A DNA stretch of 64,000 bases, taken from Nansenia antarctica (taxonomy: Eukaryota > Chordata > Actinopteri > Argentiniformes > Microstomatidae). Every line of letters starts with the position of its first letter. Position 1 is the first letter of the stretch. Shown here one piece after another: positions 1 through 11,700 of the stretch. Location: assembly GCA_963989245.1 (NCBI GenBank), contig OZ022342.1, positions 23,612,316-23,676,315 of the forward strand, read 5' to 3'. The notes under the pieces are model-generated. The model had not been told where the DNA came from. It made no database searches and was given only the letters and a program-made list of their open reading frames with translations. A program made the position numbers and the translations under genes.

Positions 1-145
1 CAAATCCCACCCGGGAACACCACCTCTAGTGTGGCCTTGAGTAAGGCACTTAACTCTAAAGTACTCCAGGGAGACTGCCTCTGTAATCTGTAATTGTAAG
101 TTGCTTTGGATAAAAGCATCTGCTAAATGGTTAAAATGTAAACAG
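1..145 (+). mobile_element. 3' part of a tRNA-derived SINE, cut by the window edge
   Basis: The first bases (caaatcccac) look like the remainder of a pol III box B. A body follows with the 'ccttgagtaaggcactta' wording, then the tail 'gctttggataaaagcatct' and 'gctaaatgg' near 107-131. This tail is common to many teleost SINEs and resembles the 3' end of L2-type LINEs, whose machinery is thought to mobilise them (family knowledge). Box A and the 5' end lie outside the window. Confidence 0.72.
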
Positions 146-2620
146 ACATTCAGTACCACATGCATACAAGACAAATGCTGTAACTTACTGTGAGATGATA
201 TAACTTCACAAAGAGTCGTCTCTGTTGGCAAAACTAAATGCACCGCTGTTATTTATGTATGCTTAATGATAGTTCAATTTCTCCGTAAATCTCATCTGGA
301 GTCATTGCTACTGAGGATAACCAGCCTTGACAGGGGTTGTTATGAAGTTGTGTTCTGCAGCACAATAGGGTAAAGAGGCTATATGCAGCATAACACCAGC
401 ATTCTGTCATTTTTATACCCCCAACACCCACACAATGACTTTAAGTGGAAATATTTAGCAAATACATCGGCTGACCTTTACCGACAGCATCTAAAAAACC
501 TTCATCATCATCCATGCGTGGCTTTTTCAGGTGTTTGTATGCTCAATATGCACCGTATTATGGCGGATCGATCCCCCCCCCCCTACCCTGTGGATTTACT
601 GAAATGCAATTAGACTTATGAGGCCCCCTCCTATTCCCTTACCTGTTGAGAACATTGAGAAGAGGAGGTGTTTGGCAGCTTTATTTAATTGTCGCAGTGG
701 ACTGTGAAAGGTCTACCGGGGAGATGGAAATGTGGTGCCATAAACAGCGTCAGCAATTCAGTGCAAGAGTGCTGAGAGCGATTCAGTCTCATTACAGTCT
801 CTGCCCCGGCAGTCCCTTCATCGCTCTGTACAGGGAGACGACTGTGGCTGTAAACTAGAAAAATGGGAGGGTGAGGACGTTTAGAAATATGGGGTTATGT
901 GCTCTGTCGTCATTGTGGGGACTACATAGCTAAAGTGTAACAGTGGAGGATTGGAGCAGTGTATTATTACCTCTGTTTGGTTATGTGTCGTCGCAATGTG
1001 AATTGTTAACAGCTGTGACCAAATGGATTACATTTCATTGTCATTCCAGGTTCTTTTCTATTGTTATTGTCAGAAGGCAAGAAATGAAAGTCCATCTGAG
1101 AGGGAGAGAAAAATATAAATAAAAAAAACAGCCTTTGATTTAATCTAGTGTACATAATGGAATTATTACAGAGAATTGTCACGGTCCGCCTAGAGTCCAC
1201 ACTGCTGTGAAATGTTTGCTGAGGATTTGACCAAACAGGTTTCCGAGTGCTAAATGGGATATTGTCAAGATAGAAAAGCAGTGAGTCCTTCTAATCTTCT
1301 GTAAAAAATGATAAAGGATGACAAACACAAAAACATTACATGGAGCCTCCCTTGGGTCTTTGTGTGAAAAATTAAATTGTTACATGTTGGCTAGAGTCAG
1401 GCCTTGAAAGATAAGGGGGTGGATGAAAAGAAATATGTGGAAAATTGTGCTTCCTTTCAATTCTCGGAGTTATCCAACATTTCAATTCTCTGAGTTACTC
1501 AGCTCCCCGCCTATGAACACAAGTGTGTCTTCTCCAACTTCAACCAGGGTAGAGGGTAATAGAGGGGAAAATGGAGCTTGAAAAACGTTGATTCGTGGAT
1601 TGTTCCTTCTTCTCTATGAACAAAAGGTTCTGAACAAAACAAAGAAATCGAAATGCCACTCAAATCAAAAGATTGACTTCCTCTAATACCAAGATGAAAG
1701 CAAAGGAGTATCGTTTGTGGTTCACGCTCTCTTCCAACAAGAGTAGTTTGAGCTTTTAATGCGACTCAATTTGTTTGAGTCTACACTGCAGTGTACATAC
1801 ATTGCACAGTGCTGTAATAATAGGGAGCCCCTTAACAACATTGAGAAGTCAAGAATGTTTATTGTGCCTTAGGAGCGTTCGTGAGAGAAGTGCCAGTGTG
1901 CTCCGGGCCTATTTCTATTACCCTTTTAACAACACAGAGCTTTTAACACACAGAGCAGGGGGTAATTGATAGATTGTATGCAGGGAGGTGTGCAGTGTGC
2001 AATTGATCGCAGAAAGAGATGTAGGAGAAAGGCTAATATTGCCCCTGAGACCAAGGCCAAGCCCATTGTACTGAGGTAGACGGCTGTGTGTCCGGCTCTG
2101 TTATGATTTCTTATTATCTCGGCGGAACAACACTTCACGCCAATTACAACCCACTGCTGCTTGAAGGAGATTAGTTACTTTGTGTAAGAACAACGCAGGG
2201 ACAACAACCTTGAGCACTCCCACAGCACACATTGTAATACAAGGTGAATCACATGTTTCACTGTTGCACTGTTCACCTCAGTACTACCCACACGTTTTAC
2301 TACCCAGAGTAAGGTCCGGAGACATCCATTTGTTGACGTTAACGTTACAGTGTAATCACTGAATTAGATCAATACTATGCAAATGATGCACTAATTGTGT
2401 TTACTCAGGACTTAAGAATCATTAGGATACCACATGTTGTATTTTAAAGAGCTGCATATTGAAAGAACATATTGAAAAACATATTTCAAACCATGGTCAA
2501 ATGATGTGTGAGTTTATTACAGATTGAAGGTCCCTTCACTCTTTATCGCCCACGCTCCCTGTGCTGTGAACTTCTGACAGAAAAGGGCGGACTACGCAAC
2601 AATTTGAAGGAATCAAATCG
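146..2620. other. Unique non-coding DNA
   Basis: No open frame of interest is present. It holds a C-run near 572-583 and a short imperfect direct repeat ('tttcaattctc' twice, about 1456-1500). The segment 1965-2175 is richer in complex sequence, with a CAATTGATCG stretch and a CCAATTACAA stretch, and could be a conserved non-coding element. That is inferred from character only. Confidence 0.5.
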
Positions 2621-3110
2621 TTTGATAAAAGTGCCATATTTGGCACAGAAATAGATTAATGTACCCTGAAAAGATTTAGATATGAAGCCACCGCAGATTT
2701 GGCCCCTGGAGGTCGTAGCAGCCGTTTCACAAATTGACCGCCAACGGTCCTACTATTTTACAAACCTTTCATTTTCAGAGGCTCTATTTTGTGCTAATCT
2801 CACCACATGTAGTGGCACAGTGGTAGATGTATGTACCCTGAACAGATTTAGATATGAGCCACCACAGAGTTGGCCCCTGGCCAATTTCTCAAAATGGCCT
2901 AAGACAGTACCAGTATTTTTCATAAAATTCTACCTCTGTGAACAATTGGTGATATTATCACAAAAAAGACCCTCTGAAAATGAAAGGTTTGTACAAATAG
3001 TGGTGTCTACAGTTGGTGGCCATTTAGAAAAATCTGCAGTGGCCTGGATATCTAAATATTTTCAGGGTACATAAATCTACTTTTGTGCCACATTTGGTGC
3101 TTCTATCAAA
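2621..3110. repeat. Foldback-type long imperfect inverted repeat
   Basis: The left arm (2621-2828) begins tttgata and the right arm (2927-3110) ends tatcaaa. Landmarks match on opposite strands at the same distance from each end: gtaccctgaaaa at 2661 and its complement ending at 3070, both 40 nt in. The string ctttcattttcagagg at about 2765 pairs with its complement at 2970-2987. A third copy of the gtaccctgaa...agatttagatat segment lies in direct orientation in the loop (2833-2881). The 130-codon open frame across it (2682-3074) is best read as accidental. I do not know the family; a foldback or MITE-like element is the likeliest explanation. Confidence 0.75.
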
Positions 3111-4837
3111 AAGTACACAATTTGTTGGCTTCATCGCTGTGCTACTAGTAGTTCTCAATATCGGCCACTTCAAATCCCAGAGGCAGGAAATGCACTTAAA
3201 ATGCTCATAAGGGAAGGGAGATCCCATTGTGGAGTGAGCCTATATTGCAATTTCGATATTTAAATGCAAACGATGTATGTACTGTATGTCGTCGTAAGTT
3301 CGCTAATTACAATGGCAAGCACAATTGGTTTTATTGTCATTGTCCTTTTTATCTGTGCAGTACGCTCCAGCAGGGTCCTCTCAGGGAGTCTCTCATTTAA
3401 TCAGCTTCAGAGAGAAAGATGTTCATGTCAACACAGGGAAGCAAAGACTAAACCAGATAGAGCTCCATATTGTGTTGTATTGCTTTCCCTCATATTGATA
3501 CTGTATCATATTTTGGGACTGTCAAGGCGGGGGATTACATCCCAATCAGGAAAGGCTGGAGGAGGTTGAAATTGGAAGAAAGGCTCATTGTAATGGGTGG
3601 AATGGAATGAGGAACGGTATCAAACACGAGACAACAACTTCAGTTTGTTGATGTGACGATGATATTCAACCAACAAGAATGGATCAAGCCAGGGGTGATA
3701 CTATTGTGAAGCAGATATTCATTGATTTGATGTAATCATGAGAGAAAATGAACCCTGAAGACACTATATATTTCATTGATAGGTAGTAACTCATTGGGGA
3801 TGACCAAAAAGGGATGCTATCAGATTCATAGCTCAAGTGTCTGTGGCTGAGAGAGAAAGTATTTTTTCCTCATGTATTTATAGAGGGCACATAGAGATAG
3901 TGTTCAGGCCCAGTGATAAATCAACAGGATAGAACTGTCACCAACCAAGGCAGTTGTCTGTAGCCTATTGAGTTTGGGCTGTGTTCATACACATTGTGAA
4001 CACTGAGATCACCCTATCTTACCAGAACCAAAATAATGTTTTTTTCCCCCTCGAACTCATAAAAAATATGCTAATGATGTGATACAACAAAATGGGCTTG
4101 GTTACATCATGTTAGAGCAGAACGCCCTCGAAAGTCATGTTGTGACATTGGAAAGTGAAATATGTATCTCTCCACGTAAAAACGGTGTCTAGTTTTTGAA
4201 AACACAACTAGAAAAAGTCACTGAAGGACAGCTATTTGTGGTGAGGGACGCTATCCTATTACTCTCTGAACAAGAGGCAGATGTCATCCGGATACTGTAT
4301 GGCGAGCCCTGCCACGCATTGTGGTCTTATTGACAGCTAGCGTAGCTGAATCTGTGTGGGGGAAAGAATGAGGTCAAGGGGGAGATGGTGGCGTGGGACA
4401 TCCTTCATGTAATTGGAAGCGTTCCACTACTGGAAGGACTTTCTTTGTTCAGTACGATGCTAGGCGGTTAGCGTTCTCTTCTAACCTTGAACCGGACCCT
4501 TCACAATAACACTTTTATCTATGTACATTTTCTGAATAAAAGCTGTGATTTGAATGAATAGGTTGCTGTCTATTACATGGACTGATTGTATGATCGGGGG
4601 CGGCTGTTGAAGTAATATACAGTGAAATCCCATTTCGCAGTGTTTTATGTCTGAGTGGTTGGTGATGGGGATGTAGAATGTGCGGCGCACAATACAATAG
4701 TAATTCACAGTTCCCCTCTAATACATTATCAAGTCTGAGAGCAGGAATTCTATTCAAATTCAAGGCAACTACTTTCCAGTCTGCATTGACTTGTGGCTCT
4801 AACTCCATTTACTTGCTTCACCAACCATGAATAAAAT

Positions 4838-4838
<1 letters not shown>
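3111..4838. other. Unique AT-rich non-coding DNA
   Basis: Apart from one short interspersed repeat at 3549-3630, I see no repeat, RNA gene or credible coding segment. Open frames are short and lack recognisable motifs. Confidence 0.5.
3549..3630 (+). mobile_element. Short interspersed repeat resembling a salmonid/pike-type element
   Basis: The run contains 'ggctggaggagg', 'ggctcattgtaatggg', 'tggaatggaatga' and 'aacggtatcaaacac' in that order. I associate this wording with a very abundant short repeat of salmonids and pikes. Only one half is seen, and no terminal inverted repeat partner is visible. The assignment rests on recall and not on a search. Confidence 0.45.

Positions 4839-4902
<64 letters not shown>
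4839..4902. repeat. (CA)32 microsatellite
   Basis: Uninterrupted CA dinucleotides over 64 nt. Likely polymorphic, and able to adopt Z-DNA in principle. Confidence 0.98.
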
Positions 4903-4905
<3 letters not shown>

Positions 4906-5775
4906 ATGCGAGAATAAAGGCAGGGATTGGAAGGGGAGAGTTACAATGCAAACGCCCTAGAACTCTCGATTATATACATTTACATGTAAAGTAAAAGTTC
5001 AACTCTTCCTCGCACATTTAGCAACTCATAGAAATATTTCTATTATATTTATCCACTCAGGCCTGCAGTCCTAAAACCTCACTCTTGACTAGGAATTGTA
5101 CAAACATTGCACATGCAGCAGACAGGAGCATGAACGTGACAGTGAAATAAATCAAAATGTATCTCTCGTTCTCTCTCCAAACTCTTTTCTGTTACTTTAG
5201 CCTGTGCTTCTGTTCTATTGTTCAGTATTTCGTTTGTGTTTACACTAATTGTGTGTGCCTTTCGGGTACAGCCTTTGCAGTACGCTGTGAAAGTGCTGGA
5301 GTTTTTTTTTCTTTTTCCCTGGCTCTTTTGTCTGACCTCAACTGTCTACCTGCACATTGAAGCTGTGGTGGAAGAGAGGCTGCAGGTAGAAACCTCTCAA
5401 ACTCCATCACTCCATCCCTCCTTCTATTCCCCTGCTTATCCCCCACCCTTTATTTTTTACCGCCCCCACATTCTTCTTCTTTCTCTCCCTATGTACCTCT
5501 CCTTTCAACTTACTTCTTGAGTCTTGCCCATGGCACCGCCGAGGGCCAAACCCTAACATAGAGGTTGTGAGAGCTATCTCTGGACTGTCCTCCAGCAGGT
5601 CTGAGCACACTCACAAGCATAAACATACACACACACACACACAAACCTGTTTTCCACATGGACATACACTCACACTAATCCACTAATCCAGGTATTTTCA
5701 CATGACCGTAGAAAACATGTTTCCAACATTTTTAAATTCATCACATGCAACAGAAATGCCTTTCTTCTCGTCTCT
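4903..5775. other. Unique non-coding DNA with pyrimidine-rich stretches
   Basis: It contains CT-rich patches (about 5160-5200 and 5395-5520) and a short CA tract (5626-5642). Small overlapping open frames come from the pyrimidine bias and show no domain. Confidence 0.5.
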
Positions 5776-5790
5776 CACACACACACACAC

Positions 5791-5829
<39 letters not shown>
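5776..5829. repeat. (CA)n microsatellite with one CG interruption
   Basis: CA repeats with a single 'acgcac' interruption near 5794. Confidence 0.97.
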
Positions 5830-5834
<5 letters not shown>

Positions 5835-6154
5835 GCAAGAGAGACATCCACATTTACACCTGTCTCTGTCCTCCACCTCACATGCTCCTCTGCAGGCGAA
5901 TGGAACACATGGCAGACGCAGTTCATGATCCCTTATGATAGGGCGTAAACACTCCGGCGAAAGAAGGGAAAAGCGTTTCAGTGATTCAGGGGCACACGTT
6001 AACGTCACATCTGGGGGGTGGCCTGGAGACACGACCAGCTGCCTCTCACAGAAATGACAGGTGATAATTGCTGATATGACACTGATGTGAGACACCACTA
6101 AAGTAGCGCAGCCACCCGGTGTCATTAACACTCGGCACACACACACATACGTAC

Positions 6155-6197
<43 letters not shown>

Positions 6198-6593
6198 CCG
6201 TTTAGACACAAGGGCAGGGCAATCCACTGTAAGCACACATCTAATTAGAGCAGGGACAGGGAATCGCAGACTGCAGAGAGAGCACTGCTTTGTTTAGTGT
6301 GTTTACTGGGCTGGTAGCACGGTACACAGTCCAAATCAAATGTACTATGAAGTGAGAGAGAAGGGGGGGGGGTTACGGTTAGAGGTCATTCTACCAACAG
6401 CTTTTTAATGCCTCAACACAATTCAATCTCACTCTCAAGCAAAATTACAACACTAGTCACAATGGAATAAAACAGTCTCCGAGGTTGACAGAGGCGGAGA
6501 GAAGACCGAATTGGTAACAAAATAGCAGGGATCATCATTTATCTTATTTTATGGACGTGTTCTCCATCTGAACACAGGTGAAGATTACCACGG
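5830..6593. other. Unique non-coding DNA with an embedded CA tract
   Basis: It holds the CA tract at 6136-6194, which is mixed with TA steps (acatacgtacacatatatac), and a G-run at about 6363-6373. Nothing else is recognisable. Confidence 0.5.
6136..6194. repeat. Compound CA/TA microsatellite
   Basis: CA repeats interrupted by acgtacacatatat, then an uninterrupted CA run to 6194. Confidence 0.95.
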
Positions 6594-7107
6594 TTGCACC
6601 TGTCCCGCAGGGTGAAACATTCAGTCCCCGAACCTCCTCTCCCACAGCCAGACAGACCGCTCAGTGCTGGTTGGGTTACAGGTGCGCCAACACAGGCACG
6701 AAATCAGCTGGATTTAAGCCCCCCTGCCCCGACGCTGCGGAAATCAACCGTACCCGTTGTGACACATCAATCACATCCAGGCATACCCCTGCGTATGAGC
6801 AAATCCGCGTGACTGCATTACTTCTGCCTGCTGTAGCCAATGTTCAGAGGTTGCCCCCCCTCCACCTACCCCCCCCCCCCCCCCCACCCGTCTCCCGTCT
6901 ATGTATACGCAATCCAATTCCCCTGGATGCAGACGTTGCGGCAGTGACAGGTTACTCACCGGCGAGTGCTCTCCTGCGCGGCTAATGGAGCTAATGTACG
7001 CTGGAAAGGTCAAGTCGGGGAGGTTCACGGGCCTACTCCGCCAGCTGACAGTCTGACCTTATCAGCGCTAATGTTCCCCCCGCGCGGGACTTCCGTCTCC
7101 GTTGTCA

Positions 7108-7263
7108 CCTTGTCGTTTGAATAACGCCTCTCCGCCGTGACAGGAGGGGCGGGCGGACGCCACGATCCAGATGAGGGGGGAGGAGGAGGAGGAGGAGGAG
7201 GAGGGGGAGGAGGAGGGGGTGGAGGCCCCCGGAAGGCGGACGGGATGGGTTTGGCGGGTTCAT
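7108..7263 (-). other. Speculative first coding exon with a signal-peptide-like start
   Basis: On the minus strand an ATG at 7263-7261, with G at -3, opens a frame beginning MNPPNPSRPPSGGLHP. A leucine-rich core (LLLPLLLLLLLLPP) follows, then arginine-rich sequence. The frame stops at 7105 unless spliced at the GTGACA donor at 7108. It lies in the CpG-rich block, which favours a real exon. Against it, the leucine core is written by a (CTC)n microsatellite that would give poly-Leu in any case, and no downstream exon is recognisable to the left edge. I do not recognise the protein. Confidence 0.15.
7174..7222. repeat. GGA/GGGGA purine microsatellite
   Basis: Tandem gga units with G-run interruptions inside the CpG-rich block. 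G-quadruplex formation is plausible. Confidence 0.9.
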
Positions 7264-7360
7264 CGCCAGGTCTCGTCTGTGTGACGGGCGGCGGATGACC
7301 CCGGTGATGTAACGGCGGTGGCGTGAGTCGGAAGGGGGAGGAGGGAAACGAGCCGCCTTA

Positions 7361-8066
7361 AGGATAGGGTTGTGTTGTTCTCTGAGCCTTGTGCTCTGGT
7401 AGCACACTGTGGTGTGACTGTGGTGACAATAAGTGCTCGTTCAGCTTGTGACTAAGTTCTCTGAATAGGTCAGGGGAGGCTGGCGAAGGCAGACATCGCA
7501 GGATGGGGTCATTGTACAGTGAGACATAGAATGGAAAGGGGAATGGTATCAAACACAGCCGTGCCTGCCTATGACACTCAGCAATGCCTGTACACAATCA
7601 GTCGGATAGGTCTCAAATTATTCTGGGGAAGATCTTCCCTAAATGACTGACACAATCATGATCGTTGATAGTCAGAGGTGATAATCAGATGCAGCATATT
7701 AATATAATGTTAACTTTAGACCGTCGTCTCAGGGTGGTATTCACTAACATGCTGCGTTAATTGCCATGCCATGGTGTGCTAGAGTAGAGAATACCACAAT
7801 ATATTATCATAGTTTAACAATCCACTATAACATTTTTACTGACATTGACTTTTCGCTCTACTCCAATGTCTCCACAGGGCATTGAAGCAGGATAAGTATA
7901 GTGTTCTCCTGAGACACACTGGCTCAGGCACCATTCGCAGTGACACACCTGACCAGCAATGACCACGCACCTCTTGAATAGAAATGTCAAGACTGGTAAA
8001 CACTCTTCTGGCTCTGCAGCCCACCCCCCACCCCCCCTTTTCTCTTTCTCTTTCTCTGTCTCGTGC
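7361..8066. other. Mostly unique non-coding DNA
   Basis: Around 7472-7560 the words 'caggggaggctgg', 'gggtcattgta', 'atagaatgg' and 'aatggtatcaaacac' recall the repeat at 3549-3630 in more diverged form. The rest shows no feature. Confidence 0.35.
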
Positions 8067-8155
8067 ACAAACATACACATACACATACACACATACACAC
8101 ACACGCACACACACCCACACACACACACACACACGCGCGCATGCACACTCACACA
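8067..8155. repeat. CA-rich compound microsatellite
   Basis: Imperfect CA repeats, including acacat units and a gcgcgcatgc step near 8134-8143, preceded by a TCTTTC pyrimidine stretch (8038-8065). Two overlapping histidine/threonine-rich frames are artefacts. Confidence 0.95.
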
Positions 8156-9179
8156 AGAATAAGCACACTTGCCCTCGTCCCCCACAGCCCAGGTAGGGAA
8201 GACAAGGCATGTCATAACTAGGCTCGTCAGTTCTCTGCTAACCATGCTTGTCAGCCTGCCCGCCCTTGCTTCAGTAAACAATCCTCAGCAGTGTAGGAGG
8301 ACGTACGTACAGCAACAGCCTAGCCAACCTCTTAGTCTCAGCCTGGGTAGGGGGTAGGAGGAGCACTGCTGCCTCGCATCTCGCATCTAGTATGTTGTTT
8401 TTTCTTCCTTGACTTTTATTTTCACACGTTCTGTTGTGACTTCTATAATCTAAAATGGAAGTGAAAGAGCAAGGGTTTCCTCATACAACCGAGTCTGTGG
8501 AAGTCGTTTTTAGTGTGCTTAAGATAACATTGTGCTTAAGATAACATTTAAGATGACAGAGCTCCTCGCTCCTTCTTTAGATTTTTTTTTTTTATGCTTT
8601 AACCTCAACATGTTTAGATATTTTCAAGTACTCAAGCGGTGACCTTGTAAACACAAGTTTACAACTTGTTTTCTAAAATTGTTCAAGCCTCACAACGAAA
8701 GCATCCAGCATTCCACAGATGGAACACCGTGAATTTGAGAACCTCCTTTGTTGGGCAACAGTACAACCATGCCAACAAAGGAATACTTTTTTAATATTCG
8801 GGTGTTGAATACTATTGTCGTTGTTGGTATTGCTGTTTTCGTCTAACGGTATCTATTCTGCAGAGATAATTATCTATTAAAATATGGGTGGCCTCACAGC
8901 AGATTATTTTCAGAAACGGTAAGGGGTCCAAACATACACTGATGCCCTAATTGAATTTAGAGTTACGATTTCATTAACCATTATCTGCCTTCTCTTCAGA
9001 TCAATAATTATGTAAAGGACAGATAAAATGACACACAGTGTAGACATCCCTACAGTATATCAGTCCAAAGGAGCAATGGCAAGATAATGATATAAGTGTG
9101 AACAGTTGCAGTGTTGCACCAAATGAGAAAGACTAATTTTTTTGAATCTCAACTAACACCTTAGTGTGTTGTTGCTTAA

Positions 9180-9185
<6 letters not shown>
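8156..9185. other. Unique AT-rich non-coding DNA
   Basis: Contains a T-run (8582-8593) and the tandem 'gtgcttaagataacatt' doublet near 8515-8549. No gene or mobile element recognised. Confidence 0.5.
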
Positions 9186-9226
<41 letters not shown>

Positions 9227-9235
9227 TATAAAAAT
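9186..9235. repeat. (TA)n microsatellite
   Basis: Uninterrupted TA from about 9186 to 9219, followed by degenerate AT sequence. Confidence 0.95.
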
Positions 9236-9312
9236 AATGAATTGCCTTAAAAACAGCAATGATATGGTATGTTGCTGAAAAGACAAGAGAGCCTTTTCAC
9301 CTGAAGTCTGAG

Positions 9313-9478
9313 GGAGTAAAGCCTTTTATCTCTGGCCTTACAGAGTATAGTCTTTTTGTCTACAGCCTTAGGGAGTATAGCCTTTTTGTCTACGGCCTTA
9401 CAGAGTATAGCCTTTTTGTCTACGGCCTTACAGAGTATAGCCTTTTTGTTTACGGCCTTACAGAGTATAGCCTTTTTT
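9313..9478. repeat. 30-bp minisatellite, about 5.5 copies
   Basis: The unit reads roughly ggccttacagagtatag + cctttttgtctac. The last three copies are nearly identical and the first two are diverged (agccttaggg, ggagtaaagc). Because 30 is divisible by three, frames stay open on both strands with 10-residue repeats (GLTEYSLFVY on plus). This is a by-product of the period and not evidence of a protein. Confidence 0.95.
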
Positions 9479-10442
9479 TTTGTCCAAAACATCAGCACCT
9501 AAGTGATTTAATGTGCCCTGGAATGGTCTTAGTGCCACTGTTTGCCCTTCTAAGACACTCACACCAAACCACTCTAAACTGTATTCGTCCAATACATGTA
9601 AACAATACAAAAGGTTGTGAAGATTCCCACTCCCTTAAAGAAACAAAGGCATACAGTATATGGCTGAAAAAGTGTGATGCTGGCTAGACAAACTCTGCTT
9701 CTCATTGTAAGTGTTGACATTCACTATGTGAAGCACATAACAATAAGACTTCTACTAAGCCGCCAGCTCCGCTGCAACAGATAATAGCAGTGTATGAGCA
9801 GTTCTTTATCATGGTATTAAGTATTCAATCTGTTGGCAAGCGTTTCCAAATACAGGGTCATTTTTGAAAGATCTGGGGCTCTGGCACGCTCCCTCATCTC
9901 ACCCACAGAGTACATGAGGGCCTGTCCACACGAGCCTGTTGTCCTCATACCTCTCGCCCTAGATCCGGGCCCACGCTATGTCCCTCTTCTTCAAGCCCCA
10001 TGACACACATACAGTGGAGTAGCACAGTGTTGCGTCAAGGAGACAAGAAATAGCAGCCCTCTTTACTAACCTACTTAACACAGCGTCCGAGACTTCTCCT
10101 CATAAGGCCGTCGAGGGGACAAACTGCACTGTTGATTACTTTTACCGTTCACTTGGGTGTTGAGTCCGGCTTTCTAGATCGTGTCACAACATGGATGTGC
10201 GGGAGAGGGAGTGTAAGAAGGTCTGGCTGAACACTTTGTTTAGAGAACGAGCCTGGGTTACCATTAGGGAAGGTGTAAATCAGCAATTAGGCACACACTG
10301 TTGGTGATTAACTGGCACTCAACAGTGCTGCCAGACGTGTCAGAATGGATTCTGTCTAGCATCAGATTGTTTCTTCTCTCAGAGAGAAAGGTTGAAACTA
10401 ACAGGGTTTATGGCTTAAGGCGAGAGCTGTTCATCCCACTCT
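9479..10442. other. Unique non-coding DNA
   Basis: No repeat or coding motif recognised. Composition is ordinary. Confidence 0.45.
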
Positions 10443-10534
10443 GACCTCTAGGTGGTAATCTCTCCAGGTCTTTGCTGTTCCCAGTATGCCGGTTAATTAG
10501 GACCAGCAATTGTTGCATCTGTGTAGGGATCGTC

Positions 10535-11555
10535 ATTGTCATCAAATGAATCAATACACTGTATTTAAAGTGCATTTCACACAGGTGTCTCAGCACACTT
10601 TACAAAGACATATCAATATCACATCACAAACATATCAGCAGAAATGTAGAGATATCATGACAACAATAATACATATAATAAGGAGGCCATGATTTCATAA
10701 CGACAATGTCACAGTTAAATCACCTATTATGGTATTTTTACACAGCAGATTTGTGTATCACATTCCCTTGTAATAATCTTAATAATAATAATAATAATAC
10801 ACTATTAACACAGTTAAATAATGATATTGACAGGGACAGTGGTAATAGGGAGAAATGGTAATGGGGAAGGAGAGTTGCTATGGGCAACCGTTTGCAGAGA
10901 TAAAATGGTAAGTCTTGAGGTTTGACTTAAAAAGTGCTAACTCACAGGGCAGGCAGGCTATTCCACAGAAGTGGTGCTTGATAAGAAAAAGCCCTGCCTC
11001 AAGCTGTTTTCTTTTTAATGTGGGGGACAAGCAGTCAAGCATCTTTAGATCTGAGGGTGTGAGTGGGTTGGCAGGGATTGATCAGGTCTAAAATAATCAG
11101 GTGCGAGACCATTTAAGGCTTTATAGGTTAAAAGCTAGACCTTGAAGTTTTACTGGCAGACAGTCCAATGATGATAAAACAGCTGTAATATGATCAAATG
11201 TTCTAGTTCTAGTCAGGCAGCTGCATTCTGGACGATAGTTGCAGACTTCTTATGGCAGTGTTGGAGGAGCCAGATAATAAGGCATTACAGTAATCGAGTC
11301 TTGGTGTGATAAAAGCATGAATCAATTTCTCTGCATCCTGAAACTCTACACAATTCCTGACAATAGCAATGTTGAGAAGGTGAAAGGAGGTGGCTCTGGA
11401 TGTGGTCTGGATGTGCGTATTGAATGTGAGTCAAGGATGACACCAAGACCTTATCCTTTGGCGCAAACACTGCAACCGTCCACTTTCAGCGTCCTAGTTG
11501 ACCTGAGGTGTCTCTGTGCTTTGGAACACATTGTCTTCTCTACGTTCAGGAGCGA
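10535..11555 (-). mobile_element. 5'-truncated LINE, ORF2 C-terminus and 3' end (CR1/L2/Rex1-like group)
   Basis: Read on the minus strand, 11330-11240 gives peptides such as DAEKLIHAFITPRLDYCNAL followed by LLSGSSNTAIRSLQL. These match the C-terminal RT region of fish LINEs of the CR1/L2/Rex1 type. Further C-terminal words survive: KALNGLAPDYFRP (after one frameshift), LIKHHF and CGIACLP. The 3' end near 10600-10535 has the typical 'gtgctgagacacctgtgtg...gcactttaaata' tail with gattgattca-like wording. The ORF carries stops and frameshifts and lacks the catalytic core, so it is dead. It splits the unit whose intact counterpart is at 12262-12360. Confidence 0.85.
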
Positions 11556-11647
11556 GAGACCATGACCTCTCTTCACTTCATGTCATTTTCCCTGCCAGAA
11601 CCCTGAGAACCTTTTATACATCTAAATGATTATTGGCTGTTCGGAAT

Positions 11648-11700
11648 CATTGTATGCTGATGATGTCCTGCTGTTGGTTTCAATGGGTCGAGTTCAGAGA
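11648..11700 (+). pseudogene. Reverse-transcriptase YADD relic, copy 1
   Basis: Translates as SLYADDVLLLVS, the catalytic motif C (YADD) of a LINE reverse transcriptase, probably L1-like. The remnant then shifts frame. The other RT motifs were not found. Confidence 0.7.

Larger units (their letters stand above)
6594..7360 (-). promoter_or_regulatory. CpG-rich block, candidate promoter or 5' exon region
   Basis: This is the most CpG-dense stretch of the window by eye, with clusters such as ccccgcgcgggac, cgcctctccgccg, gggcgggcggacgcc and gacgggcggcgg. In vertebrates such islands often mark promoters. On the minus strand a consensus-like splice donor, gccg|gtgagtaa, falls at 6960/6959, and a weaker one, caag|gtgaca, at 7109/7108. 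A transcript running leftwards is therefore possible. The block also holds C- and GGA-runs, so part of the GC bias is simple sequence. No TATA box or conserved first exon can be confirmed. Confidence 0.35.

Noticed and set aside
2682..3074. 130-codon open frame across the inverted repeat
   Set aside because: It reads through both arms of a foldback element. No motif, and the frame is not supported by any flanking exon signals.
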